From positions 1,290,236-1,354,235 of the forward strand of contig NW_021167081.1 of assembly GCF_003711515.1 (NCBI RefSeq): a DNA stretch of 64,000 nucleotides, read 5' to 3'. Below the pieces are notes generated by a model. That model saw only the letters and a program-made list of their open reading frames with translations, did no database searches and was not told the origin of the DNA. How positions within the stretch are numbered: the first letter of the stretch is position 1; each line of letters begins with the position of its first letter. The position numbers were made by a program, and so were the translations under genes. Positions 1 to 12,015 of this stretch are shown here, piece by piece. The stretch is from Sodiomyces alkalinus F11. Its lineage: Eukaryota; Ascomycota; Sordariomycetes; Glomerellales; Plectosphaerellaceae.

Positions 1-2055
1 AGGGGAAACTGCAAACAACGCAGCAAGGAATGATCACGAGCCGAGGACAGGCCATGGTGGACTGCAGGGCTGGGCTGGGACTCTATATACAAACGAACGA
101 GGAAAGGAGAATACCATTCATTTCCAGGAGTCACGACGACTAGCATAATTTTTTCTCTCTTCTTTCTCTTCACATCTATCCACCCCCAAGCGAACGAACC
201 CCACACGCAAAGGGCCGACGGGAGTGCGCGATGAAGGGTGAGTGAGAAGAAGAGATGCTATCGTCGGCCGGACCGACAATTTGGTGACGACAATGAAACC
301 CCAACCCATTGCGACCTCGCTCTCGCGTTTAAGAATGTGGCGCCGGGGGGGGGGGGGGGCTTAAGGCCAAGGCATCATAAGGTCAAGGGCATGATGGGGG
401 ATTAGGGGGAGGACTGGGAAAAGGGTCGCAATCCACCGCGGGGCCGGCAGGGTCCAGAGCCTCAGGGTGACGTTCAACAGCCCGGGGAGTCCCGTCTTGC
501 TGTGGCTTGACAGCAATCATCTTGCACCTCTTTCGCGCTTGCGCTTTGGGATTCGAGGTGAAGACGTGGCCATGTCGTATGCGTCTGCATTGTTCACTTG
601 TTGACCTGTTGACCTGTTGAGAGAGTACCTAGGGATGGGGGGATTCATGGGGGGATCCATGGGGGGATGTCATGATGGTGGTTGCCGCACCATGTAATCC
701 GTCAGCAACCGTCGGCATTGTACATTGTAGGTGTGGTACGTAGCTTGGCCCTGTCGTTCCTGGGGCGTGAAGAGTGGGGCAAAATAGTGAACCGCCCCCG
801 AGCCCCGGGCCTTGCAGATGCTAGCAAGACGCCAATACAAATTCGGACATATCCCCACTTAGAAGCGATTGACGCCATTGGTTCGGACCCGACGACATGC
901 CTTCGGGGGCAAAATCCAAGAACAAAAAGAAGAAGGGTGATGGAAAAAGGGGCGCATGCGTCCAGGGGGAAAGGCTCTGACGATAATTTACAACGTACTT
1001 CATACACTTCTACCAAGTATCTAGTATACATCCCTCAAATGTGCCGGGTCTGACAGCAAAGGGCCCCCATTGGGATCGAAAGTGCAGGGTCGTACCTCGC
1101 TCTTGGGTGGAGGTCCTGCCCGCTGGATGTCTGGCATCTCGCCTCGTGTCTCCGAAAACGCGTCGCCATAGGCAGACGGTCATGTTCTTGTTCGGCCAGG
1201 GCTGCAAGAGAAGCATTCATCCTGGCCTTGGAAACTTCCATGCATGTTCTCTGGCAAGGGTTCCCCCTCGTTCCACAGCATTGGCTCTTCATCTGGTCAA
1301 GCGTCAAGGAGGCCTCGGCTTACTTGGGAGAAAGAATCACCTCGGTCCTCGGGGGGTTGTTTTCGCATTTCCACTCTAACTTCCTAGGTGGGAAAGGGGG
1401 GTAGATCAGGATCACTCAAGAAGGGAAAGGCCTCATCGCTCTCCCCGTCTCCTTTCTCTTTTTCGCGGCTCAAGGGGCCGTCGGAGCTGTTGGGGGTCTG
1501 GGCAGTCGCATCATCGTTATGCAAGTTCGGATGACATCGAATGAGAGTATGTCCCTTCATCGCATTGCGTTAGAATCGAGCTTACGGCGTCGGAGTTCAC
1601 TCGCCCGCAAAACCATGACGGAAGAGGCTGTCGTCTACCTGCCTACTCGGGCGGTTGGAGTTGAGACAAAGGTGAATGAGTTCTCCAGCCTGTCCCCCAC
1701 TGGATTTAAGGGGGGAATTACGCGTCTGCTCGTCCAGGAAATTTGACTCGCCCGGCTACGAGTAATGAACGATGTTGAACCAGAAGTTTGACGGCGGGAT
1801 CCCCTCGTTCGTGACGTTGCGGACGGCCGGCACTTGTGTGTTCCTGATCCTCCCTGATCCAATTGCTCGGTTCTATATTGTACTCGTGATCACGTGATCA
1901 CAAAACTGGGCGGGCAACGGCAACAGGCAATTACGGAATGGTCCAGCCACGAAGCGCAGCCACTTCAGCCACAATGCCTCACTAATGAACGCCAAATTTC
2001 TTCCAACCCGTCCTCGATTACTCCAAGGCCATCGCGGCTGATGAAATCATGAATT
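1..2055. other. Gene-free left flank
   Basis: No reading frame here looks like a conserved protein; the short open frames on both strands are low in plausible codon use and have no recognisable motifs. A run of 15 G lies at 345-359. The stretch 590-665 has small repeats of TTGACCTG and of GGGGGAT. The last few hundred bases are the probable promoter and 5' UTR of the deacetylase gene at 2056. Confidence 0.5.
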
Positions 2056-2841
2056 ATGCTGCGTCTCCGCCTCTTCCGACTGCCTAACAGCCTGCGGAGA
2101 CGCGTCCGCCGCAACCGAATGGCCACCCTCTTCACCCTCCTCGCCCTCGTCGTGCTCTTAGCCTCTCCTTTCTACGTGATCTACAAGCCGCCCGCTCTCC
2201 TGATAAGGTACTTCCAGTGGAAATGGCCCGACGTCCTGTGGCAGGTCGACACGACCCGTAAAGTCGTCGCCCTGACCATCGACGACGCCCCCTCCGAGTA
2301 CACGACCGAGATCGTCCAGCTGCTGAAGGAGAACGACGCCCGGGCCACCTTCTTCGTGATCGGCTCGCAGGTCCAGGGCCGCGAGGACTACCTCGGCGAA
2401 GTGGTGCAGAACGGCAACGAGCTCGGCAACCACGCCATGCACGACGAGCCCTCGCGGTCCCTGAGCGACGCCCAGCTGGAGCGCGAGATCCGCGCCGTCC
2501 GCAACCTGATCCGACGCGCCTACGTCGCCGAGGACCTCCCCATGCCGCCCAACTATTTCCGCCCCGGGTCCGGCTTCTTCAGCGACCGCATGCGCGCCCT
2601 CGTCGACAAGCTGGGCTACCGGCTCGTCCTGGGCGGCATATACCCCCACGACCCGCAGATTAGTTGGTGGCGCGCCAACGCGAACCATATCCTGAGCATG
2701 CTGAGGCCCGGCGCCATCATTATATGCCATGATAGGCGGAGCTGGACTCTGCCCATGCTTCGCAAAGTCCTTCCCGAGATTAAGAGACGGGGGTACGATA
2801 TCGTCACTGTCACCGAGTTGGTCAAGGAAGGAGAGTCTTGA
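2056..2841 (+). CDS. Membrane-anchored polysaccharide deacetylase (CE4/NodB-like)
   Basis: Single-exon gene for 261 residues. A basic, arginine-rich N-terminus (residues 1-21) is followed by one hydrophobic segment (about 22-43), so a type II membrane protein or signal anchor in the secretory pathway is likely. The NodB fold follows with recognisable motifs: TIDDAP at 74-79 (the usual TFDDGP aspartates), a histidine pair in GNHAMHDE (H126 and H129), RPGSGFF around 169-175 and IICHD with H225 near the C-terminus. Family members remove N-acetyl groups from chitin or related polymers using a metal held by Asp-His-His. The His-x-x-His spacing is shorter than the H-x3-H of classical chitin deacetylases, so the substrate is uncertain. 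The protein is nearly all catalytic domain, with no carbohydrate-binding module. The start is the first ATG before the anchor. Confidence 0.85.
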   Translation: MLRLRLFRLPNSLRRRVRRNRMATLFTLLALVVLLASPFYVIYKPPALLIRYFQWKWPDVLWQVDTTRKVVALTIDDAPSEYTTEIVQLLKENDARATFFVIGSQVQGREDYLGEVVQNGNELGNHAMHDEPSRSLSDAQLEREIRAVRNLIRRAYVAEDLPMPPNYFRPGSGFFSDRMRALVDKLGYRLVLGGIYPHDPQISWWRANANHILSMLRPGAIIICHDRRSWTLPMLRKVLPEIKRRGYDIVTVTELVKEGES

Positions 2842-4372
2842 AGGGGAGAAAAAAAAAGGAACAGAGTGAAGGTTGTTGCGAAGGCATGGCAAAAGCTTGC
2901 CCTCTGCACGTCATCCCATGTTGGGAGGTTGACGGCTGGCTGTCAACCCATGTCTAAGACGTGTAGGGACCCGAACGCAGAGTACCCAAGGGTTTTCGTT
3001 GGGTAACTCGTAAATTCTCGGCTCGCAGTAGGCTCAAACATCAAAACGATGGAGGGAGCATTGGCTCTCGCCATCCTGATGGTGTGCTTTGCCGATCACT
3101 GGCATGACTGCCTCCCACTACACGGGCCTGCGTCTGTTGCTCCATGGGAGACTTTGGCACTTCACAGGAACGTTTTATGGGCAGAAGGTCAGGTCTGCGA
3201 CAGTTTCACACTGGGATCAAAGCGGCCAACATTTCAGAGCTTCGCTGTACTCCCGCAGTGGAAGGCTAACGTTGCGGTTGCCAGCATTGTCGTAATACGC
3301 CAGTATCTGAAACTGTACGCCTTCTCCCGCAGTGCAGCAGAAGTCTAGGACAGTTCAGAGACGAGCAGCATAGGACAATCTCCAGAGGCAGGGTCAGGAA
3401 TCCCTCGGGAATAAACCCATAGTTCCCCCAACGACTTTACATTTACTATAGTCAATAGTTGAACACATATAATCTATAATCTACAATTAAACCCCCCCCC
3501 CACCCCCCCCCTCCCGGGCCCCAATGCTGCTTCATCATGGTCCTGACAACTCCAATGTATTTTTCTAGTGGACGGACTGTCAAAGAGACTCGCCATCTTC
3601 CTGGGCCTACTTCCCTTTACGATCTTACCATCGGCTCTTGCAAATATTCCCAAGTGTCCCAGCTAGGCCCTCAACCAAATCACCAGGGTCTTAAACCATA
3701 GAGACGTGATATGGTCATACTGACTTCCGTCTCCAAGCGGGACTCCCGGGACCACAAGCTCACACTCTTTCCGAACAGGCGCTCCAACCCCGGGGGGCTC
3801 TGAATTCATGTCAGGATAGGAAACCTGGAAAATTCAGGGACGGAGAAAGTAAGGACACGACATGGCTAGTTGGGAGTTGAAAAATCCCACAACGTCAAAG
3901 TCCAGCAAGCAGTGAAGGTGAAGTTAGACAGACGAGCTGCGTTAGCCCAGCAACAGGCATCACAAAGACATGGGAAACACTTTACAACTAGCAGTGGACC
4001 CAGGATATGGAGCAACGCATCAGCTATTTCGCAACTAGACCCGCCGACGATGACGACGACGACGACGGCATAACACTACCTAGTATCTTTAATCGCTTAG
4101 GCCTATTCAACATCGGGAGTTCCCTCCAAAACCGGGACGAGGCTGCAAGAGAGCGCAGAGGGGACCAAAGGTCCCAACTTTTCTCCCAATGTTGCCAGGA
4201 CAGACGAGTCAAGGAGAAGCCAACGAGGAAAACGAAACCCAGTGATCGACCAGCCACAACCCAAAACTACCCCAACAGCGCGAGTTTGCATCCAAGAACC
4301 CCACGGGCTAGCCCAATCTGCGTCATCATTGCCGAGCCGCACCACCGGCAGCAGCCGGCCATGATCAATGCG
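2842..4372. other. Intergenic region between deacetylase and acrB-like gene
   Basis: This contains the 3' flanks of two convergent genes. A C-rich homopolymer tract (interrupted by single A and T) lies at about 3490-3512, next to an A/T-rich stretch. GAC/GAT codon-like microsatellite sequence appears around 4047-4070. No convincing gene is seen. Confidence 0.5.
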
Positions 4373-7300
4373 TCAAATCGGGCTCGTGGGATCGCGAACA
4401 CTGCCACTTCCGCCCCCGCTGCCCACGCTGCTGCCCGAGCCCGAGCCGAGTCCGGATCCAGCACTGCGTCCGTGGCCGTGCGGTCTCCATGTCGGCCCGA
4501 CCGAGGGCGCTGGATGGCCGGCGCTCTGCTGTTGTGCGGGCGTGTTGGTCACCGACAGGTACTCCTCGTCCCCGCCGCTTGACTGCGTGAATCCAGACAC
4601 GTCGCTAAGCATGCTGCTGGACCGGCCTCGCGTCTTGATGGACGGGAGTGGGTGCGCCCAACTGGGACCCCCCGCTATTGGTGCCGCTGGCAGCAATGAC
4701 GACGACGACGACGGTGCGCCGCCACCAGTGGTGTTGTTAATCACGGTCGGGGCCTGCCACATGGACGCGGGATAGTGCGGAGCGGCCGCGGGGTTGGGGT
4801 TCCACGCGCTGCTCGCCGAAGCCGAAGCCGAAGCCGAGGTGAAGGCCGTGGGCTGTGGCTGTGGCTGTGGCTGCTGCTGAGGGCCCGCCGACGTCGCGTC
4901 CAGCGAGAAACCGCTGTTGTTATTGAAGCTCATCTGCTCGTGGTAGGACTGCAGCTGACTGAGGAGATTGTTAACCTGCACCTGCTTGGCTGCATTACCG
5001 GCCTGGATGGTGCTGATGCTCTCCTTGAAGTTCTTCTCGATCGTCTTGGTTTCTGCCTCCCACGCCGCTCGGCCCTGCCTCCGTCGCTCCGCCTCGTCCA
5101 GTCCGCGGTTGTTGGCGTCCGTGATTCGTGCAATTTCGTTGTCCACCTTGGCAATGCGCGCCGCGATCTTATTGCGTTTCGTCTGCAGGATGCTTTGTTC
5201 GTCCTGTTTGCCCTTGATTTCCGCCGCCAACCGTGTCTTGAACTCCTTGAACCGCTTGGACGCCTTGTCGAACACCGCTTTTTCTTCCGACCACAGCTTC
5301 TCCGCCTGCTTTTTCCGTTCCTGCAGGCCCTCCGGCGTGGCGTCGAAAGCGTTGAGCGCTTCGTCGAGCTGCGCGATCTCCTTGTCCGCCTGCGCCCGCT
5401 GCGTTTCCTGTTGGATGATCTTCTGCCTGAGCTTGTCGTCGTTGCTTCCCGCCGACTGGATCGCGTTGTCCAGCTTCTCGTTCTCCTTCTTGAGCGCGGT
5501 GATCTTGCCCTTCCATTCTTTACGCAAGTTCTTGAGCTTCGTCTTCTCATCCGCCAGCTTCTCGCTCTGCGCGCTGATCGTACTCTTCAACGTCGTCGCA
5601 GGCGAATCCGGCCGGAGGAGCTGCTGCCCACTGACCGCGGGGCTCGGCAGGCCCTCCTGATCTTTTGTCGGCGCCTGCGTCGTGCGGATGCTGGTGGAGA
5701 AGATGACTCGGTCGGTATGCGTGTCGACGAACTCGCAGACGTACTTGGACAGCGGTCGGAGCCCGTAGATGTCTCCGCACCATCGACAGCCGGGGGGCTG
5801 TGCCGCCTGCTCTCCTTCCTCGTTCGGAATTCGGAAGATGCGCGTCGGTTGCCAGAAGGCGTTGTTGATTCGGACGTAGAAAGGCTTGGACGTATCCACT
5901 CCGGCCGGCCGGTCTGCGTGGCCCATCTGTGCGGCGGGCATGGCAAGATTGTCTGCGAAACGGCTGGTGTTGAAACATACTTCGTCATACCCAATGTATG
6001 AAATCCATATCTGCTCGGCCTCGGAATCAAACGGCGCATTCCCCAAGTTATGGATGTCGGTGGCGTTCGACCCAGCCGACTCGGCTGCCGCATGGGACAG
6101 TTCGTACTCTTTAACCATCACGATCTTCGTGCTCGCCAAAGCAGCCCATAGGGGCTGCTGCAGCCGCACCTGGGTGCTCTGTTTCCTTCTCTTCTTGGTC
6201 GAACTGGTGGCGTGTTGCTGTGCCGCGGCCTCGGTGTCCGTCGCATTGAAACTGGTCTCGGTTGCCAAATCCGCAGGCTTGGCTGCTTCGGGGTCCGGCT
6301 GACCGTGTAACGGGCCGCTTCCCTTCTCCCTCCTTAGATACCACTCCCGTATATACCGCACGATGCCCTGTGTGAGTATATGAATAGCCAACACGCTCTT
6401 GATCCAACTGTGGGGTCCTCGCTTATCGAATTCGGGCGTCATCACTTCAAGCGCATCGTCGGCACCGGCGGACAGCCGCCAGTTCGGGGGCAGCAGGCGT
6501 GTCGCCCGAGACCAATGTAACCTAGATCCGCGGAACAAGTGCGACGCTATGACCAGCAAGAAACACGTGGTGACGCTCCTCGAGGTGCCTTCCCTCGAAC
6601 TCGACCCGCCGCCGAGAGTAACGGCGATGACGGGCTTGGCTAGATCGAGAATGGCGACCTGGATAGGCGGCCACAGGAAGAGCCAGACGAGCATGATGAA
6701 GACATCCATGCAGAGGATGGTGACGAGGGAGGGCATGGTCGAATTGTAGTCGAAAATCTCGGCGAAATTGATGTTCATACCCGAGCTGGTGGTAACAGGT
6801 GGTACGAAGGTGAGGAAGGTGAAGGCCATGTAGATGCCGGACAGGGCCACAGTGGGCACCTGCATGAGGAGGATGAGGATGGCGAGGGTGTCGTACAGGG
6901 GCAGGGCGCGTAGCACGGTGGCGGCGAACTCGAAAGGACCGCCGGGATCACGGTGCACGTCGGCGTTCTTCGTGGCATTGACGTCGATCTGGCGATGTAG
7001 CGTCTCGGCACCGGAGCCACTGCCGGCCTGCTGCGAGGCCATGGAATCAGAAGAGGAGGATTCGGAGTAGGCGCTTAGGGAGCTCCTCCTTGGAGCGGCG
7101 TCACCAGACCTCGGGTCGGCAGCCATTTCGAAATGATGTTTGCCGTTAATATCGATGTGACCGTTGACGTGACCGTTGACGTGACCGTTGACGTGACCGT
7201 TGACGTGACCGTTGGCGCGGTCGCTTGCGTATCCGTTGAGGGGTCCGCTGATGTGACCGTTGGTATTCGCAACCGCAGCCCCGTTCTCGTGGAAGATTGC

Positions 7301-7495
7301 AGTGGGTTGGGAAGGCGGGGGTACAGGGCCGGAAACATTGTTGTCTGACGCCGCAGACCGAGCGAGCCCATCAAGCTGAGGCAGGCTCTTCTTGGGGGGA
7401 ACTCGCTTTGCAGGGCCTACCAGGCCATTTTCGTGCCGAGTATCACGCTGGTTCACGGCGCCTTGCTGTCGCTTCGAGAAGGAAGCACGAGGCAT
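4373..7495 (-). CDS. acrB: AcrB-like ubiquitination network signalling protein
   Basis: Single long exon, 1040 residues from the ATG at 7495; the frame stays open upstream but only through non-ATG codons. Order of parts: a basic, low-complexity N-terminus (about 1-210) with a tandem Asn-Gly-His-Val repeat; two or three hydrophobic segments between roughly 220 and 330, which suggest membrane insertion; a conserved central region rich in Trp, Tyr and Cys with a CRWCGDIYG segment; a long charged coiled coil (about 640-860); and a Gln/Pro/Ser/Gly-rich C-terminus. This layout and the size match Aspergillus nidulans AcrB, which genetics places in the CreB/CreC/CreD ubiquitination network affecting carbon repression and acriflavine resistance. 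The molecular activity of the family is not known. The assignment is from memory of the architecture. Confidence 0.75.
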   Translation of the reverse strand: MPRASFSKRQQGAVNQRDTRHENGLVGPAKRVPPKKSLPQLDGLARSAASDNNVSGPVPPPSQPTAIFHENGAAVANTNGHISGPLNGYASDRANGHVNGHVNGHVNGHVNGHIDINGKHHFEMAADPRSGDAAPRRSSLSAYSESSSSDSMASQQAGSGSGAETLHRQIDVNATKNADVHRDPGGPFEFAATVLRALPLYDTLAILILLMQVPTVALSGIYMAFTFLTFVPPVTTSSGMNINFAEIFDYNSTMPSLVTILCMDVFIMLVWLFLWPPIQVAILDLAKPVIAVTLGGGSSSREGTSRSVTTCFLLVIASHLFRGSRLHWSRATRLLPPNWRLSAGADDALEVMTPEFDKRGPHSWIKSVLAIHILTQGIVRYIREWYLRREKGSGPLHGQPDPEAAKPADLATETSFNATDTEAAAQQHATSSTKKRRKQSTQVRLQQPLWAALASTKIVMVKEYELSHAAAESAGSNATDIHNLGNAPFDSEAEQIWISYIGYDEVCFNTSRFADNLAMPAAQMGHADRPAGVDTSKPFYVRINNAFWQPTRIFRIPNEEGEQAAQPPGCRWCGDIYGLRPLSKYVCEFVDTHTDRVIFSTSIRTTQAPTKDQEGLPSPAVSGQQLLRPDSPATTLKSTISAQSEKLADEKTKLKNLRKEWKGKITALKKENEKLDNAIQSAGSNDDKLRQKIIQQETQRAQADKEIAQLDEALNAFDATPEGLQERKKQAEKLWSEEKAVFDKASKRFKEFKTRLAAEIKGKQDEQSILQTKRNKIAARIAKVDNEIARITDANNRGLDEAERRRQGRAAWEAETKTIEKNFKESISTIQAGNAAKQVQVNNLLSQLQSYHEQMSFNNNSGFSLDATSAGPQQQPQPQPQPTAFTSASASASASSAWNPNPAAAPHYPASMWQAPTVINNTTGGGAPSSSSSLLPAAPIAGGPSWAHPLPSIKTRGRSSSMLSDVSGFTQSSGGDEEYLSVTNTPAQQQSAGHPAPSVGPTWRPHGHGRSAGSGLGSGSGSSVGSGGGSGSVRDPTSPI
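7154..7216 (-). repeat. 12-bp coding minisatellite in the acrB-like gene
   Basis: About five tandem copies of a 12-base unit (GACCGTTGACGT on the plus strand) encode repeated Asn-Gly-His-Val on the minus strand. The copies are nearly identical and flanked by diverged ones, as expected for a recently expanded, length-variable tract. The period is a multiple of three, so copy-number change would keep the frame. Confidence 0.85.
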
Positions 7496-10400
7496 GCGCG
7501 CGCTCCTGAGACTTGCTACCGACCCAGGCACCTGGAGCAGGTCGGGACCAGCAGCAACAGCAGGACAAATTCCCTGGATGCCTCTTGCGTTGTGTGATTG
7601 TGCTTGTTGTCTTGTTGTTGTCGGCAGTACTGGATTCACCAAGAGCGAACGCTGTCAAATCAGGCCAGATCAGATCCACAAGAGATAAACTTTCGTCGAC
7701 ATGTGCTCCCTTCCACTTTCTCTCTTCGATTCTATTTTTTCTTTTCTTGATATTTTATTGGTCCCTCTCCTTCTGGGTCACGCTCTTGTCGTCATTCGAC
7801 CTTTCCTGTGAAGCAGCTGGCGGGTGAAGCCTGTCCTGACCGGATTCTCCGGCAAGGGAGCGTTGGGAAAGTCGTCAGCCGAGTCGGAGGTATCGTAGGG
7901 GAAGATGTATCGAATATTTCAATCGGATTTGATGTTTTGCGGGAGGAGCTTGTCGAGGTTGTTGCCCCAATACCGCGTGGGAACGAGTGGACGATGGCGG
8001 TTGGTATTGAAACGGGATGGTTGGAGTTTGGAGAAAGATGCGTGCGTGCCTTTGCCCGGTCTCAAGGTTACCTAAGGTAAGGGATTTTTTTTGTAGGTGG
8101 GCGAAGACGCTGACGAGTACCTCGACAAATACCTGCCCACTAAACCCAGGTAGGTATGATAGTGGCGCTTTTGCCAGTCATGCACAGTGGAATTACGTTC
8201 ATGACACACAGTATACTTTTGAAGATGCGATGCGATGCAATGTACCGTAAGGTAAGATGCGTAATAAAGCAAGGCATCCGTATACCTTAGGTGCCTGCGT
8301 CCACCTCTTATCTCCAACCTCCGGAAGGGTGCAGCGAAATAGCATAGCGCCCGTGTTCTACGTGTATGTCCCAATATTCTCCGAATAAGGTAATTACTTC
8401 GTATTACCAAGTAAGGGTTTGTCTGTCTGCACGATGTACCTGCTTCGTGCTACATGATTTGTACGGAGTACAGAGTACCTTAGTTATTCAACGCGTGATT
8501 CAGAATGTTTTCTTTTCGCATCTTTATTAATTTCGTTAAATCTAACGGCAAATGTCTTTCGTCTTTCCCCGGACTTCCTCGGCACCTCTCTGGTATATTC
8601 TTCCTGCCGTTACTGGGCCCCTACGTTTCTAGTGTAGTGGTCTAAACTTCGTCGGCGTTAGCTCCGCGAGAGGCGTCCCTAGTGGCAGTATTGTATAATA
8701 TTCGTTACTACGCGACCTCTATGTACTCGGTACAGGCAGTCGATGTTCCAATCTTGGCTGTTCCCTTCCCATCTTGTCTTCGCGCCCCGTTCCTTACAAT
8801 GGAGATGTTTAATATCCGACTCTCCTATCAAAGTTCCCCCGAGAGCTTTGATTTTGGTTGCATTGTACTACCGAATTCTCTACTATGTTTTGTCCGTCGT
8901 ATAGTTTCTCCGCATACATAAGGTAGTAATTAATACTTCGTTCGTACTTCTCCCTACCACAACGCAGCACATCTCTGTCACGGATCATCGGCAAAGTCTT
9001 CTGCCAGATCAATAGTATCCGTAATGATCCATCTTCAAGTCAGGCAACGGACGGAGTCTAATCCTGATTTACTTCTCCAACTACCCCCACGCCCTCTGAC
9101 CTGTCCCGCCCACCTCTCCGTGCTGTCCAGCCAAGGAAGGCTGGCTGCCATGGAATTTCATGCAATGTCTGTACATATGAGTGGGAACAACGCGGGCACA
9201 CAATTCTCCGCGAGTCCTTGTCGCAACGTCCAGATAGCAGCCATTCCTATTGGACGCAAAACCCATAGCCTAATCCCCGGGTCGGCAGCTACTCGGCAGA
9301 GCTGGGAATAAGAAGAACCCCCAGCAAAGATGCTCTCAAGTTTGGCCTTTTTTGTTCTATCCGCTCCCCCCCTCCCATTATTGAGATTTCTTGCCGATCG
9401 CTTGCTGGCCCATGCAAATGCCTCATGCACACGCGACGTATTTGCGGGCCCGGGCCCGTTGTCTGGTGGTCACCGGTCTGCCTGTGTCGATCGACGGTCG
9501 GTTGTTTTCCGCGCACTGTACGAAGTACTCTTCAGGTCATACGTACCTTTTAGACACCCATCGTCGATAAGGTAACTAATTCCTCCCCACCCTTTGTGTC
9601 ACTGGATTCGCAGGCACCGATGGTTTCTTGTGGTACACGTGTACGTACGTTGTACATATCGCGTCTCTTTTCTACCTTGAAAACACGAATATCAGGCCAT
9701 ATATCTCAGAACAGTCGTAGTGCGGCAAGTGCATGCGGGGAAAGGTACGGGATGGGAGATTAGGGGCCCATTAAATTCCAGTGTACGTACCAAAGGGAAT
9801 CAGGGAAAGCGTTTTTCTTGGTCCCTCATTTTTCTTCATTTTTCTGGATGCGAATCTTCAGCGGGTTGAGCTTGGTTTGGCTGACTGGCTTCGATGCAAA
9901 CGGCTCCGCAATTAATATCTCTCTTTTCTGCCCCCCTCTCGTTTCGTTCGATTCCCCTCCTCTCCTCTTCCATCTTCCATAAGGGGAATAGTGCGACGAT
10001 CGCTGCCGGCATTTGTCCGCCCCCCCCCAATGCCGTGCTACCTACCGTTTGACCGTCCCCATCCTATCCTCTCCGGCAGTCTGGCATTCAGTCCGAATGA
10101 TAGAAAAACCCTGCATCTGCAGTGTTTGACTCGTCATGTGTCGTGTGTCTTGCTCGGATGCCAAATAATTCCGACGACATGTTTCTCGAATAGCCGTGTA
10201 ATTTCAATGCTTTCCGCCGCTACGACATGCACTTTCTCCTCGAGGAGGAGGCCTAACGGGAGCACAGGCAATGAGTTGTTATCCTGGCACTGACAACCAA
10301 TATGAGCAGGTCGCCAACGCCTGATAAGGGAGATGGATGGTCTGATCGTCGGTCCACACTACCACACCAAAGAAGAAATTACGTTTGATTACCGTGCATG

Positions 10401-11002
10401 TACGAAGAATAGTAAGGTAGCTAACTAGGTAGGTAAGGTAGCCTTAAGGTATAGTATAGCACGAAGTATCGACTCCGTCCTCGTTCTGACGACCCCGCAT
10501 ACGGCGTCAATAACAGTCTATTAAGCTTTCCATCCCCGCGACTCCCACGTCAAACGGGCGGATCGCCAATGCTCTTGGACGGCCAGTCGGCACATGTTTG
10601 GTGGAAGGCAGGCTCGCTGCCAACTCTCCACCGACTTAATTGAGCAGGAACGTGTTGTTGCATCCCGTCACGCCCAATGGACTGCTTCTGTGGCATCGTT
10701 GTTCCTCTTCCTCTTTTGCTCAAGTTGGCACGAATGCTCTCACCATGTATACATATATGATGCGGGGGGTCAGGGTGGGTGCACGAAAGCCCCTACACTG
10801 ACCGACAAGTGCTCACCCCGCTCACTAGTCAAGTCACAACTGGATAGAGATCAGACTACCGCCGTGGGAAGAAGGGAGGGGGAGCCGGCCTGTCAATCCT
10901 CTCGAGACGCAGTGTCCGAAGACCGACCTGGCCTCTCGAACCTGGCACAGCGCGGACTGGCGCCTGCTCTCCTTTGCAGACAAGTTTTGTTTTGTATACA
11001 TG
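7496..11002. other. 3.5 kb gene-free region with AGGTA/GTACGAAGTA-type motifs
   Basis: No conserved coding sequence is seen. The first part is the promoter and 5' UTR of the acrB-like gene. Several places carry short, partly palindromic words built from TAAGGTA, ACCTTAGGTA, GTACGAAGTA and GTACGGAGTA, for example around 8060-8080, 8255-8295, 8465-8485, 9518-9545 and 10415-10455. The same words recur in other intergenic gaps of this window. Confidence 0.5.
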
Positions 11003-12015
11003 TCACTTCTTCGCGGCTCCCATATCTTCCACGGCATCCGGCCGATCCCACGTCTGTTTCTCGAGCCAAGTGACCCGTTCTGCAAGCTTCTCCAGCTCGA
11101 CGCTTGCCTCCTTGGCCTCCTTCTCCGTCTCCCCCGCTAGTAACCTGATATACGGTAGCCACTGGTTTCTGTCAACGAGGGATTTCAGGGAATAGGTCAC
11201 CGTGCCCAGCGGCACCATCTGCGAATGCGACCAGATGGTCTGCACAACCTCGAACGTTTTAGCTTTCCCCTGCGCATAGCGCAGGGCGAAGCGGCCGTAG
11301 ACGCTGACGGTGTCCGGGAGTTGAGGGATCTGCAAGTGCCAACCAAGCACGCGGTTGCGTCAGTTTTCGAGCCAGCCCGGGGAAACCGGTGTTGGTTTTG
11401 GCGATTTGATTTGATTTTTTTTTTACCTTGTGAACTTGCACGTTAGTCGAACCCAACCTGAACCCGCCTTGTTGGGTGCTGTTGTTCATGAACGAGGCCC
11501 AGTGGTCTTGAACCTCTGAAGGGGCTTCTTCGTGGGCATATTGGAGGAGTCGGGGAAGCCCCTTCTCGGCCAGCGCAGCGATTATAGCGGACGATTGTGC
11601 TTGCTAAGAACATAAGTAAAGCCGTGGGTAATCAGTAATGGTAAACCAGTACATAACCACCTCGGATATACCTTACTCAAAGGTCCAGTGTTGTTGGCGC
11701 GGGGCGAGGGAACGGTACCTCCTGCCAATTTGTCTCCCCCCTCTGCTGTGTCCGGCCATCTGGCTCGGAACACGGAAACCATGGGCCGGCCGGGACACGG
11801 AGCCGGTGGATCACGAGGCCCGGGCGAAGATAGTAGAGTTGCGCGGCGGCGTTGAGGTAGTGTGACTTCTCGGTGATGTCGCGGATGATAGAGGCGGCTA
11901 CGCGAGTCTGTTCCGGGTTGCAGCCGAAGGTCAGGCATTTCCCGATGCGTCGGAGGTATTCTGGGACGAATCGAAAATTCCGCCGGGGCCTTATCATCTC
12001 GCCCAGTGGCGCCAT
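11003..12015 (-). CDS. Putative mitochondrial protein, possibly hotdog-fold (4HBT-like)
   Basis: A three-exon gene can be built: 12015-11719, 11603-11427 and 11329-11003, all joins in phase 0, giving about 266 residues. The first intron's donor (GTACCG) is the only phase-consistent choice I found; the second intron has GTAAAA and TTGCAG ends. The start MAPLGEMIRPRRNFRF is basic and could target mitochondria. The C-terminal half holds PDTVSVYGRF and ends in a charged helix with TWDRPDAVEDMG. These two stretches remind me of fungal thioesterase-like 4HBT proteins, but I do not see the central hotdog motif in the gene model, so either exon 1 is mis-ended or the protein is divergent. It is transcribed head-to-head with the LYR gene, 465 bp apart. 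Confidence 0.5.

Noticed and set aside
4775..6001. 408-codon plus-strand frame opposite the acrB-like gene
   Set aside because: A mirror of the coding strand, very Arg/Leu-rich, with no recognisable domain.
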